From positions 2,170,001 through 2,234,000 of the forward strand of contig OZ234497.1 of assembly GCA_965153455.1 (NCBI GenBank): a DNA stretch of 64,000 nucleotides, in the 5' to 3' direction. This DNA is from Sphagnum compactum (Eukaryota; Bryophyta; Sphagnopsida; Sphagnales). This document shows positions 31,803 through 43,530 of this stretch, piece after piece. The stretch's first letter is position 1, and every line of letters starts with the position of its first letter. Below the pieces are notes generated by a model that saw only the letters and a program-made list of their open reading frames with translations, was not told where the DNA came from and did no database searches. The position numbers and the translations under genes were made by a program.

Positions 31803-33047
31803 CTGCATTACACAGAAACAACATAAACCCCTCCACAGAAAATCCTTCACCCAGGGAGAAGAATGACACCACTGTCTGCTGGACATGCATTGATTGAATT
31901 TTTCTTCACAATTAGGGTTACCTCCTTTAGGTATCTTCCTAGCCACTATTGTCGGGCTGAATTGGTCATCTATTCCTCCCACAAGGACTTGGAGGTCCCT
32001 ACATTCCTACACTTTGGATGAATGGGTGACCTGATGACCTATATACAGCTGAGTTGGCTACAATGGGTGGAATCGCTTGATGTAGCAGTGATTTGTGCCA
32101 CAAAGCTTGCAACATGGCCATAAGTCCTACAATCTTGATGTCTAGTCCAAGGATTAAATCAGTGGATGGAATAGATGCCAAGAATCTTTCATGAATGGTT
32201 GAACAATTTTAGGACGCTCACGGTCTTTTGCCTAGGATTTTATCCAATATGAACCAATCAAGGAATAATAAACACCACCAAGGTCAAAGTAACTTGAAAT
32301 AGGTTTACCTTGCAAGCAGATGCACATCCTCCCCAAACAAACACATATCTGTCACCCTCTGTCACCAAAAGAAAAGTCAGTAAGACAACCACCCAGCAAA
32401 GGAAAGTCTAGCTTCTACATGGTCGCTTTAGGCCTAACCCTTAAGACTTAGACTGGAAAAGGTACTCAGCTCACATCATGATCCAAGGGGGACTGAAACT
32501 TTCTGAAGTACTGAGAATTCCTGCATACTTACAAGTCATGTCAACCTGAATTAAATTTAGAGATGAACAGTAATAAGATTATAGATATTTCCAAGCCAAC
32601 AGCACATCAATGAACAGGAAAAAGAGGAAACGCAACCCTAAATAATTGAGAGAAAAAATGAGCGGTTTTGAACAACAGTGACAGTCATACATGGGTTTAG
32701 TCACCTTCAACAACATGTATGGTAGAATGACCAGCTATCATTACATTCCCACTGACTTCATAAGCTCCTGGCAGTGGGTCAAGGTCAATGTCATACATTT
32801 ACCAACAGATTAAGTTTCTGTCACAAGACCGGTAGTAACAGGAAGACTCAGCTGTAATGTGGTCTAGCTCAACAAAAAACTAAATAAGAAGGAGATGACC
32901 AAGGAAACCAAGAAGAAAGAAGGAGAACAAAAGCAGAATAAATAAGGGGAGAGGAGGAAAAAGGAGAAACAAAAGAGAGAAACTTAAGAGCATAATGTAT
33001 TGGGGACAAAGTGTGAAAGATAGATAGAGTAAGGCTGGTCCATACTA
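31803..33047. other. Upstream flank of VARICOSE piece, duplicated in unit 3
   Basis: Nearly identical to 62590-63836. Minus-strand frames here (such as 31999-32181) do not match the VARICOSE exons that should precede exon a, and I recognise no other family. It may be an old intron or unrelated sequence joined before duplication. Confidence 0.5.
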
Positions 33048-35510
33048 TAACCCAACCCTATGAAGGTTCAAGGACCTAAATTAGCACACACCATGCCACA
33101 TTCATCACAATATGGCCCAGGATAAAAGCAAAGTAGGTGGTGTACACAAGCAAATGATATGTTGTACTATGACAAAGTTGGGGCCTTTTTTTCTCTTTGG
33201 AAACAAACTAAAGTACTTACTTTATCAAGGAGCTAAGGAAACAATCCCACAACCATGAAGTGTGAGGACATTTTGGCTTGGATGCCGTAAAACAAGAAGA
33301 AACCTTCTTTATAAGCTATGGATGCTCAAGAGGATTGTATTTGGGACCAAATGCACTAGATCCCCATGGTGTTATTCGTACATTCCAAAGTCATCTCGCA
33401 AAATAGTCTCTCTCTTGGTGTAAACTGCTCTCCTTTCGATAAATTTTTGTTTTTGAAACCTCTCAACAATTGGTGCAAAAAGTAAGCCGTGCAATTAGTC
33501 ATTCAAGTTTTTAAAAACCTTTTTCGTTGTATAACAATTTAAATCCATAGACACCCATGTATAATCATGGTTAACATCTAAGTTGATTTAAGTAGTGATT
33601 GAACCTATAACCACTAAAGTGGTGACCATGAATGACTTGAATTGGCTTGATGTTTGATCATAATTTGTACTAGGTAGTTTAACTCACTACCCAAAGTATG
33701 ACAAATTTTTAGTATTTATGTGAAAAAATCCTAGGAGAAATCCAACCTCAACAAAGGTAATATGAAATGGGCCAAGTGCATCTAAGAACAAGGTGAGCCA
33801 ACATCTCTTCCATGCACCAAAAGTGTTTCAACTATGCACTAATCAACTTGTTATTTGGTTTATTTGGTTTGTGTGAACAATTGACCTACTTGTCACTCTT
33901 CCTAATCCTCATCTCGAAGCTCCAACATGCCCCTCTTTCACCGAAGTGTTATGAGCCAAGGAACGTGCCCAATTCCTTAGCCTTTCGTTATTTTCACCTT
34001 ATACTCACATTTGAGTCTATCAAGGAACTTGGGAATGCATTAATCATCTTGTGCAAAAAATGGTACATACCTTCATGTACGAGGACTCACAAGTTGAACA
34101 CTGAAAGCACCACAATTTTTTAAGGGCACCCATGTGATTTAAATATATAAACTAATTTTGAATGAGGAATGTGATCATTTTTGTGAGATGGAAATGTGAA
34201 TTATAATGTGATTTTTAAACAACAATAGTGTGGATTAATGAAGAATTTGAAATGTGGGAAAGTTCAAAAACAAAAACCCACAAACACTTGCTGAGAAAAT
34301 AAATTTTGACAACCATAAAGTGGGATGTTAAACATGTCATTATCATCAAGATCATAAGCATTTGAAGCTTCTGCACAAAATTGGGTGGAATCATGAATAT
34401 TTCAAATGTGATATTCAACCATTGGCCTCAACACAAATTCAAAAAACTTTTCGCCTCCCTTAAAAGTAAGAATGTGTTTGTTCACGCATTGGCAAATAAT
34501 GGAAATGCTTGGAAACCGTGCATGAAGGAGAAATCATAAACTTGAACACAAGCATCACAAAAAAACAACGAAATTTGAATAGATGTTGAAAATGAATTGA
34601 ATAATACATGTACCGAGTTGTGAGGTCAAGCACAAAGTCACCAAAAATGCAACATGCACATATTAAGGTAGAAAGGAAAATGTAACATTTCTCTTTCAAA
34701 CCACACCAAGGAATTCCATTAGGACACAATGTTTGAGTTTTGCATATCAATTTCATTGAAGAAAACATCATCTATGGTGACATCAATCCCAAAGTTGGCC
34801 CTATCCACATCATATAACAATGTGAAAGGTATTGGAGACCATGACTAATTTTCATAGGGGAAGGAGTGGACAAGCCAAAAGACTAGCCTATTCATCATGG
34901 TCCGAATGCAAAAATGGTACAAAAAATCAAACCAGAAATCAAGAACATGGACAACATCTCCCATCTTGCATTATGAAAAAACACATCAAGCTAAATTAGG
35001 TATGAAAAGACATTTCATAAAAGGAATCCCAAATCAAAAATTGATTTTTTTTTTAAAAAAATAATCAAAGGAAGATAAAAATGCAAATACAATCATTATT
35101 TATAATTGTGAATTTTTTGAATTGACAATAAATAAATTTTTATTAATCTAGAATTTTTTCGTTTGTCACGAGGTTTTAGTATTACATACATATGTTTTGT
35201 AATTTATTCTTATATCTTAGAATCAAAGAAAAAAATTTAATGTTTCAATAAATGACAAGGAATTACATAACATTTATTCATTGTCATTTTCATTAAATAT
35301 GTTTGCCCATGTTCACTATAAGGATAATTGTATTCCAATGACATTAAATACACCCCCATAGAAAATTCATTGTGAATAAACACAACTTTAAATGAAATTG
35401 TCATTTATTGTGGATGATTCCATATCTTTTATATGTGGTATACCATAAATACAAGTGTTTTAAAACCAAAATTGGGCATGCACATTCTTAGATGATATAT
35501 ATGTTAATGA
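33048..35510. other. AT-rich intergenic stretch, nothing recognised
   Basis: Lies between the right edge of the left duplication and the LTR retrotransposon. A 103-codon plus-strand frame at 33812-34123 has no recognisable motif and is left out. Confidence 0.55.
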
Positions 35511-35515
35511 TCGAT

Positions 35516-36337
35516 TGACGCGCTCCTTGGTCCCGGGGTGAACCCACTTGAGGGTTCACCAATGTGAAGTTGCGGAAAGTTGGGACCAAAAGGCACGCTC
35601 CCGACTTCCAACTCTAGAAAGGGGTAGAGGGTCGAGTTGGAAGCCCCGGGATTAAATTAGGAAGAGGGACTAAATGATCAAGCTTGAATCTGCATCCAAA
35701 AACCAACCACGGGAGGTTAGTTTAGCATTCGGGACACCTTTTGGTGTTGGGACTTGCCACGGGCACTTGGACACACAAGACTCACCACGGCCCGGACTCG
35801 GGAGTAAGCCACCACCTTACTCCCTATAGTATTCTCTGCAGCTCGCCATGGAGGCTACATCCAAATGGCACAAATTCCTGGGACTCCCGAAATGGAGTCC
35901 CGAAATTGTCCCGGCGGGACTCCTGAAACTTTGAACGGCCATAACTCCCGACTGCAGAGTCCGATTGTGACGAGGTCTAAACCAAAGTTGTAGCCCTCGT
36001 CGAGATCTTTTCAACGCCATGTCGCACTCCCGAATCGGACATCGGAAAGAGGTCGATTCCTGACTTTTAGTGGTCGGGAGTCAAACTGACAGTTTGACTC
36101 CCGGCCCTTCTTTTGCCCATAACTTGGGCTGCAGATGTCCAAATGGCCAATGCGAGGCCATTTTCGATATCTACGTTTCAAGACCTTTTCCAATGACACC
36201 AAGAACACCCCAATGCAAGGTGTTTTGCCCCTTGTTGTCGAGCTCTGAACATTCGGGAGTCCCGGAGGACTCCTAACCTCCAACTTTTCCAAGTGTTGGG
36301 CTTCACCCCCACACTTGGACAAAGTGGGGTTGCGACA
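35516..36337 (-). repeat. 3' LTR of the chromovirus
   Basis: 822 bp, beginning tgacgcgctcc and ending gttgcgaca on the plus strand. It is adjacent to the polypurine tract, so it is the 3' LTR relative to the minus-strand coding sequence. TCGAT target duplication abuts it at 35511-35515. Confidence 0.95.
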
Positions 36338-36350
36338 CTCTCCCCCACTA
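36338..36350 (-). other. Polypurine tract
   Basis: Read on the minus strand the 13 bases are 'ctagtgggggaga' followed by g, immediately before the 3' LTR. Position and purine content fit the plus-strand primer of reverse transcription. Confidence 0.8.
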
Positions 36351-37114
36351 GAAGAAAGAGGTCAATGTCCTCATTGACACTTAGAATTTTCCTCCATACA
36401 ATTGCAATTGCTTTCTTTTGGATCCTTGGCCATTTTGCCAACTTTGTGGCTAGACCTTGTCTCAAGCTAACTTAGGCGTCCCCAAGTTTCCAACACTTTC
36501 TTGACAAGTCTAAGAGGGTCTTGTAGAAAACCCTCTTCCTTTGCTTCGTCAAAAGACTAAACTAGCCTAATTGACGAAGCCCTCATTTGGGAGGAACCTT
36601 TTTCCATCCTTCCCCTCATGAGGACTTAATTCAAGTCTACTCTTGACCTAAGCTACTCGACATGACTCCTTTCCCTATCTCGCGCCTTGGTCACAACAAC
36701 CAAGTCTTAACTAAAAGATTTGCTTATCAAGGTACGAGAAAGAACACCTAGGTTTGCCAAACCCAAGTCCCAAACTACACTTAGAGTATGTGAGCGGGGT
36801 CATGACTTCCCGCGTTGGCCACACTACCAACCAACCCTTCGGGATGCACTTAAGGCATGTGCATGTCCCCGCAAGCTCACCTTGCTTGCCTCTTCCTTTG
36901 GGGCCAAGTTTCCTCAACCCCAAAGTAGGAGTCCAATTTTGATTTGGGCCTACGCAAGAAAGTTCCATTTGTCCATGCCACAACCCTATTTGCCTTAACA
37001 AATTTTTCACGATACAATCTCTTGGAAGTTTTAAAGCCCTTTTTATTTCACTTGCAACTTGATGTGGTACATTTTATGAAACTCTCCCCTTCTAAAAGAA
37101 AGGTGATGTCCTCA
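36351..37114. other. 3' untranslated segment of the chromovirus
   Basis: Between the chromodomain stop and the polypurine tract. Small frames occur on both strands with no recognisable domain. This length of non-coding sequence before the 3' LTR is common in plant Ty3/gypsy elements. Confidence 0.6.
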
Positions 37115-37987
37115 TCACGCTCTACGTCTTTTCTTCGCCGGTCTAGTGTGGAATTCTTCTATGGCTTCTTGGGCATGTTCCATGTCGGATTCGTTCACCC
37201 AAGAAGCCTCTATTGCATGGTAACCTTTCCACTTAACTAAGTATTCTCGTTCTCGCCCTCTAAGTTGCCTTGATTTGAGCACGGCCTCTACCTCAAACTC
37301 TGGTTCATTATGAACCAAGTCCGGTGGAGGCCTTGAATGATGCTCTCTATTAGGCCTTGAGGCGTCGCGGGAGACCGGCTTCAAAAGGGAAACATGAAAT
37401 GTGGGATGAACTCTAAGATTTTCCGGTAATTCTAATTTATAAGTGTCGGAAAGTTTCTTTTCCAACACTTTGAATGGACCCGCATATGGGCCCTTAAACT
37501 TATGACTTAACCCTTCGGGCAATCGGAAGTTCTTGATGTTCAACCACACCTCGTCTCCTTCTTGAAACTTCACCTCTCGTCGGAACTTGTCCGCGAAATC
37601 CTTGTACCTTTTGTGCGCCTTTTCCAAGTTGGCTTTTGCCAACTCCCACAAGCGCTTCCTTTCTTCATCAAGTTGTGTGACCATTGGCACTTCCTCACTT
37701 GCATCAATCGAAGGTTGTCCTTGTGCGGCCCACGTCATGGGCACAATTGGTGACTTGCCCGTCACCATTTGGAATGGGGTGGATCCCGTTGCGGAGTGTA
37801 CCGAGTTGTTGTAACAAAACTCGGCTAACTCCAAATGATCCACCCAATCTTGTTGATCCGCCGCCACATAATTCCTTAGGAATTGTTGGATCACCAAATT
37901 CACCCTCTCGGTTTGTCCATCAGTTTGGAGGCGGAATGAAGTGCTCATCTTGAGTTCCGACCCATTCGCTTCCACAAGGCCCTCCAA
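37115..37987 (-). pseudogene. Integrase C-terminal half plus chromodomain
   Basis: A 290-codon frame. It starts near the end of the integrase core, with the final acidic residue in 'QTDGQTERVN', followed by the GPF-type region ('YAGPFKVLEK', 'LRVHPTFHVSLLKP'). It ends in a chromodomain with 'EFEVEAVLKSR', 'YLVKWKGY' and 'ASWVNESD'. Chromodomains of this kind guide chromovirus integrase to particular chromatin. It is out of frame with the upstream integrase piece: a single-base shift lies near 37975-37985. Confidence 0.9.
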
Positions 37988-38613
37988 AACTTACTCGTGA
38001 ACTTTGGATCCCGATCCGACACTATGTCCTTTGGAAGGCCATGATGCTTGAAAATGTGGGAGAAGAACAACCTCCCCGTCTCTTGAGCCGTGGCTTCATC
38101 CTTTGTGGGAATGAAGTGTGCCATCTTGCTAAATCGATCCACCACAACCATGATGGCATCGAACCCCTTTAAAGGGGGCAAACTTACCATAAAGTCCATC
38201 GACACACTTTCCCACGGCCCTTCGGGAATTGGCAAAGGTTGCAACAAACCCGCTTGCTTCTTGTTGAGGGTCCGGTTTTGTTGACAAGTTAAACAAGTCT
38301 TCACGTACTCCTCCGCATCATCCTTCAAGTTGGGCCAATAGTAGGACTTCTTTAAGAATGTTGTAGTGCGCTTTGCACCACCATGGGCCGCAAGCGGTCC
38401 ATCGTGACATTCCTTCAAAAGTGTGTCCCTAATTTTTCCTTCCGGCACATAGAGTCGGTTTTGCTTGTACCACAACAATCCATTTTTCAAATGGAAGTGG
38501 GACTTAGCTCCATTTTGGATGCTTTGCCTTGCCTCCTTGGCAAAAGCATCCCGGCGGTTTGCTAATCTAACTTCCTTTTGAAGTTCCGACTCTCCCACAT
38601 ACACCACTCTCAA
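37945..38613 (-). pseudogene. Integrase N-terminal zinc finger and core
   Basis: The HHCC zinc-binding module is visible ('HDGPLAAHGG' and 'CLTCQQN'), then the first and second catalytic aspartates in 'MDFMVSLPP' and 'IVSDRDPKF'. It follows the RNase H frame directly and in the same frame, separated only by a TAA at 38614-38616. It ends by a frameshift into an unrelated tail ('KRMGRNSR'). Confidence 0.9.
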
Positions 38614-39250
38614 TTAGTGTTTCCGGCTCAAGGCATCGGGGACTATGTTCTCCTTTCCCGGCTTGTGCCGGATGTCCACATTGAACAAGGCCAATGTGTC
38701 TTGCCACCTTTGTTGTTTTGATGACAACTTGGGTTGAATTGCGAAGTACTTCAAGGTCACATTGTCGGTCCACACCACCACATCTTTGGAGCCTATGTAA
38801 TGGCCCCAAGTCTTGAGACAATGTATGACCGCCCACATTTCCTTCTCGTGAATTGGCCACCTTCGTTCCGTCTCACTCAACTTCTTGCTTTCAAAGGCCA
38901 CCGGTCTTCCATCTTGCACTATGACACCCCCAATTGCAAAGTCGGAGGCGTCGGAATGGATTTCAAACTCCTTGTAAAAGTCGGGCAACTTCAACACTGG
39001 CGCCTTCACCAAAATGCCCTTCAACGTTCCAAAGGCTTCGTCGCATGTTTCATCCCAATCATAAGCGACGACGGACTTCTTCAAGAGGTTTGTCAAAGGA
39101 GCCGCTATTCTCGCAAAGTTCTTTATGAACTTGCGATAATAGGAGGCCAATCCTAAAAAGGATCTCAAGGCGGGAACCGAATTAGGCGGCTCCCAATCCA
39201 AAATCGCTTTGACCTTGTGATCATCCATCATCAACCCTTCTTGAGTTATC
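38614..39250 (-). pseudogene. RT tail and RNase H domain
   Basis: Contains the RT connection ('LRSFLGLASYYRKFI') and a Ty3/gypsy RNase H with 'HSDASDFAIGG' and 'FESKKLSETERRW', ending 'PGKENIVPDALSRKH'. It is shifted by one base relative to the upstream gag-pol frame and ends at an in-frame TAA. Confidence 0.9.
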
Positions 39251-41596
39251 CTATGCCCAAGGAAAATCCACTTCCGTCACCCCAAATTCGCACTTTTCGA
39301 GCTTGACATACAACTTGTTTTCCCTTAGCCTTTGGAACACCTTGCGAAGGTGCTCCGCATGCTCCTCCATGGAGCTACTATAAATCAAAATGTCGTCTAT
39401 GTAGACAACCACAAATTCATCAAGCCATTCGCGGAAAATGTCATTCATGAGGGTGCAAAATGTTGCGGGTGCATTGGTGAGCCCAAAGGGCATCACCAAG
39501 AACTCATATGACCCATACCTTGTGCGACAAGCGGTCTTTTCTTCGTCCCCTTCCGCGATCCTTATTTGGTAATACCCCGAACGTAGATCAATTCTACTAA
39601 AAACCTTGGCTCCCGAGAGACGATCAAATAGATCATCGATGCGAGGTAAAGGATAACGGGTTTTCACCGTTGCCTTATTGAGTGCTTTATAATCCACACA
39701 CATCCTCAAAGTCCCATCCTTCTTGTGAACAAAAAAGACGGGTGCCCCATATGGCGACTTGCTTAGTTTGATGTAACCTTTCGCGAGGAGTTCTTCAAGT
39801 TGAACCTTGAGTTCCTTCAACTCCTCGTGGCTCATTCTATATGGGGCCATGGCGGGCGGTTCCACTCCCGGTATCACTTCAATCGCATGATCAACTCGTC
39901 TTCTCGGGGGCAAGTCTTCGGGCAACTCTTCGGGCATCACATCCGGGAACTCTTCCAAAACCTTCCTTATGCACTTGGCGGAAGTCACCAACTTGGTGGC
40001 TTCTTTGGGCTCATACTCATCCCACACCCGCATGACACACATCATGCCAACACCTCCCACCCATTCTTTTTCCCAAGCTTTTCCTAACATAAAGTGGATG
40101 GTTGGGCCACCCACACAAGGCAACTCATGTGCCTTGACTCGCACAATCCCACTTTTAGATGGGATTCTAACTAACCTATTGTGCCCTTCAATGAGCACAT
40201 TGTTTTGGGTGATAAACTCCATGCCTAGAACGCAATCCATTCCACCCAAGGTGGAAACCAACAAGTCCACCTTTCCTCTCCAATTTCCCAATTGGAGAGG
40301 CGCTTCCTTTGCTTGTAAAGTAGTTGGATGGGGAACCCCATCCGCGAAGTGCACCTCAATGGGTGCCTTGAGCTCCTCCAAGTGGAGCTCCATCCTTTCG
40401 GCGCTCTCCCGAGTTATGAAGTTGTGGGAGGCCCCTGTGTCCAAAAGACATAAGATTTCCCGCTTAACAATCTTCCCTTTCAAGAATATAAGTCGATTGC
40501 ATTCCGGTTGGGCTAAAGTGGCATTGAGAGCAAGTACCTTAGAGCTCCCAACCCCCGTTTTGGATTTGGGACAATCTTTGGAGTAATGCCCCACCTCGTT
40601 GCAATTGAAACATGCGCCCTTGGGCTTTCCTCCAAAGTCTCCCTTGGTTTGGCTCCCTTTGAAAGGAGCCCCTTTTTTCACGAAGCTACCTTTTGGCTTG
40701 AACCCCGAGCCTTGGAATTGTTTGGGCTTTTCCTTGGTTGGGCTACCTTGCCCCCGGTTCCATTCCCCCTCATGCCTTGGCTTTTTGTGAAGGAACTTGT
40801 TGTCCTTCTTGAACCCGGATTTGTCACTCCGCCCCACATCCGAGAAGTTCTCCACTTTCGTGATGGCCTCGGATAATGAGGCGGGCCAACTCTCCTCAAG
40901 CTTTCGTTTGGCCCAAGTCGGAAGCCCCATCACGAATTGGCACACACGATCCAACTCGTGCATGTGCCGGATCTCCAACATGAGCTCGGAATAAGCCCTC
41001 ACATATTGCCTCAAGTTCTCATTTGTGGCATTCACAAGATCTCGGAGCTTGCACCTCGAGATGTAGTCGGAGTTCCTCGGAACAAACTCCGACTCAAGGC
41101 GTTCCTTAAAGAACTCCCACGTGTAGCCATGGTTCTTGCCCTCCTCTTGTCTTACCGTCCGCCACCATGTGGCGGCATAGCCTTTCAAGTAGGATTGGGC
41201 AAGCTCCACGGCGGAATTCCGTCCAACCTTGGCGGCATGGATATAATCGTCCATTTCCGCAAGCCAAGCATCCACCACCTTACGGTCTCGGGCACCATCG
41301 AAATTCCCGAGCTTGGCCGGTTGAAACCTTTCACCTTTGGAGGTCCCCGTTTTGAGGGCCGCCACCAACTCACCAAAGTCGGGCCTATTCATCTTGAGGA
41401 GGACTTCAAGTTGCTCCGAGGTGAATAGGACCGAGCTCCGTTGTTCCTCCTCACTTTCGGGTTCAACCTCGGGCTCATCTTGGTCCTCCCGGAAGTTTGG
41501 TTCCTCCCCAATTGATTCGGGCGGGGCTACTAGGTCATCGACGGGTTCCTCGGACCTAGGCTCTGGAGCTAGCTTCCGAATCTTCTTGGGTGCCAT
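39251..41596 (-). pseudogene. Gag, protease and reverse transcriptase
   Basis: From ATG 41596 the frame has 781 codons; an earlier in-frame ATG lies inside the LTR and is unlikely to be used. Gag has 'WWRTVRQ' at 144-150 and a CCHC zinc knuckle from C329 to C342. The aspartic protease motif is LLDTGAS at 384-390. RT motifs include '[12 protein letters not shown]' and the catalytic YIDD at 732-735. The frame breaks after '[12 protein letters not shown]', where an A run on the plus strand (39261-39264) is one base longer than the family pattern requires. The lesion is in a homopolymer, so a sequencing error is possible. Confidence 0.92.
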
Positions 41597-41624
41597 CCCA
41601 AAATGTCGTTGAGCTTCACCTTGA

Positions 41625-41636
41625 GCTCTGATACCA
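41625..41636 (-). other. Primer binding site for initiator tRNA-Met
   Basis: On the minus strand this reads TGGTATCAGAGC, complementary to the 3' end of plant initiator tRNA-Met, two bases from the inner end of the 5' LTR. This confirms element orientation. Confidence 0.93.
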
Positions 41637-41638
41637 CG

Positions 41639-42459
41639 TGACGCGCTCCTTGGTCCCGGGGTGAACCCACTTGAGGGTTCACCAATGTGAAGTTGCGGAA
41701 AGTTGGGACCAAAAGGCACGCTCCCGACTTCCAACTCTAGAAAGGGGTAGAGGGTCGAGTTGGAAGCCTCAGGATTAAACTAGGAAGAGGGACTAAATGA
41801 TCAAGCTTGAATCTGCATCCAAAAACCAACCACGGGAGGTTAGTTTAGCATTCGGGACACCCTTTGGTGTTGGGACTTGCCACGGGCACTTGGACACACA
41901 AGACTCACCACGGCCTGGACTCGGGAGTAAGCCACCACCTTACTCCCTATAGTATTCTCTGCAGCTCGCCATGGAGGCTACATCCAAATGGCACAAATTC
42001 CCGGGACTCCCGAAATGGAGTCCCGAAATTGTCCCGACGGGACTCCCGGAACTTTGAACGGCCATAACTCCCGACTGCAGAGTCCGATCGTGATGAGGTC
42101 TCAACCAAAGTTGTAGCCTTCGTCGAGATCTTTTCAACGCCATGTTGCACTCCCGAATCGGACATTGGAAAGAGGTCGATTCCTGACTTTTAGTGGTCGG
42201 GAGTCAAACTGGCAGTTTGACTCCCGGCCCTTCTTTTGCCCATAACTTGGGCTGCAGATGTCCAAATGGCCACTGCAAGCCATTTTCGATATCTAAGTTT
42301 CAAGACCTTTTCCAATGACACCAAGAACACCCCAATGCGAGGTGTTTTGCCCCTTGCTGTCGAGCTCTGAACATTCAGGAGTCCTGGAGGACTCCTAACC
42401 TCCAACTTTTCCAAGTGTTGGGCTTCACCCCCACACTTGGACAAAGTGGGGTTGCGACA
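41639..42459 (-). repeat. 5' LTR of the chromovirus
   Basis: 821 bp, about 97% identical to the other LTR by visual comparison. It adjoins the primer binding site, so it contains the element promoter. TCGAT target duplication follows at 42460-42464. Confidence 0.95.
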
Positions 42460-42464
42460 TCGAT

Positions 42465-43084
42465 AACATTAATCCAAGATGTATGTAGTATCAATTTGCA
42501 AAGTAATAGAACATTTCATTATATATTTGTGGATTTCAAACTCCCTTGTAGCAACAATTTCACAAAGATTTAGATTTTTTTGTTTTGCTTCAATCACAAT
42601 TTGTTATAAATTGCATGCAAAGATGGCAATATCATGGTAATGCATTTCGAAATGTTATGGTATCTTGTTGTGCATGGTTGATTACTTCCATCAAATTCAC
42701 ACATTTTATAACTTCCATTTCCTCCTTTGTTTTCTTCCAACTCGTTATGTAACCTTATTGTTTTAATAATTTCCATCATTTATATCATTGTCCTCACAAT
42801 TTCAAAAAATTATATCCTTGGTTGTTTGATCATCTTTTGTCAATAACACCTTGTAATGTTTTACAACCATTGGTTTTTTTTTTTTTTTTCCAAATGTTCA
42901 TCAATGTTCCATGATCACGATATGTTTTCCTTAACATTGCATTATTAACAATCAACATCTTTTGCAAGGAAATTTTTTTTTTCCATCATATTTGTCCAAA
43001 TAAGATTTATTTCAATTTAATTCTAATATATCAAGTTTATCAAATAATTTTCATGTGAAATTATTCAAATAATTTCGAATGTGT
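42465..43084. other. AT-rich intergenic stretch
   Basis: No gene or repeat was recognised apart from long T runs, for example near 42870-42890. Confidence 0.55.
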
Positions 43085-43530
43085 TGGTATTTTGTCCAAA
43101 TCATGAATCTAAACGAGAATTAAATTCCAAACATAAATTATAAAACAAAGGAGGTGTTTGATTTGAGTTTTTTATTTTTTTAAAAAAATTCCTCCCTTAG
43201 ACAAAAAAGTAAAATGAGGAATTGTGAATTTCGTTTTTTTTTAATGAAAATGCACATTATGTGTGTTTTTCCCATATATGTGTTTGTTATTTTGTTTCAA
43301 CCATCAATTTAAATGAAAATTAATTCGGTGAAATTTTATAAAATGAAAAAGGTCTTTGAATTTGAGTTTTAATTTTTGTAAAAAAAACAATCCTCCCTCA
43401 CATAAGAAAAGGAAAACGAAGAAGTTTGAATTTGATTTTTCTTTATATGAAAATACACATTGTGTGTGTTTTTCCATATTCATGATTTTCCAAACACCAA
43501 TAGACAAATTAGAAAATAATATTAATCATA
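43085..43530. repeat. Diverged tandem repeat, about 200 bp unit
   Basis: Words such as 'tttgagttt', 'cctccct', 'tgaaaatgcacat' / 'tgaaaatacacat' and 'tgtgtgtttttcc' recur in the same order about 200 bp apart (for example 43162 and 43361; 43261 and 43463). About two copies are present. Copies have diverged strongly, so the duplication is old. Confidence 0.55.

Larger units (their letters stand above)
13246..33047. repeat. Large segmental duplication, left copy
   Basis: This block is collinear with 49962-63836. Shared parts are the SINE-like sequence (13271), the minisatellite (14735-15615), the flank 16285-18560, the kinase (19184), the acidic ORF (20915) and the VARICOSE exons (29775-31802) with their upstream flank to 33047. 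Segments here but not in the partner include 13741-14165, about 16041-16210 and the 7.87-kb block 21336-29209. The partner alone has 52474-55967. The divergence points were placed by eye and may be off by a few bases. Confidence 0.85.
35516..42459 (-). mobile_element. Ty3/gypsy chromovirus LTR retrotransposon, full-length, minus orientation
   Basis: The element is 6944 bp, flanked by the 5-bp duplication TCGAT (35511-35515 and 42460-42464), with TG...CA termini. LTRs are 35516-36337 and 41639-42459. Coding order on the minus strand is gag, protease, reverse transcriptase, RNase H, integrase, chromodomain, the order of Ty3/gypsy elements; the C-terminal chromodomain places it among plant chromoviruses. 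By eye the LTRs differ at about 25 positions, mostly C/T and G/A changes, so the insertion is moderately young. Three coding lesions (near 39262, 38614 and 37980) prevent one continuous polyprotein. The insertion is in AT-rich DNA outside the duplicated blocks. Confidence 0.96.
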
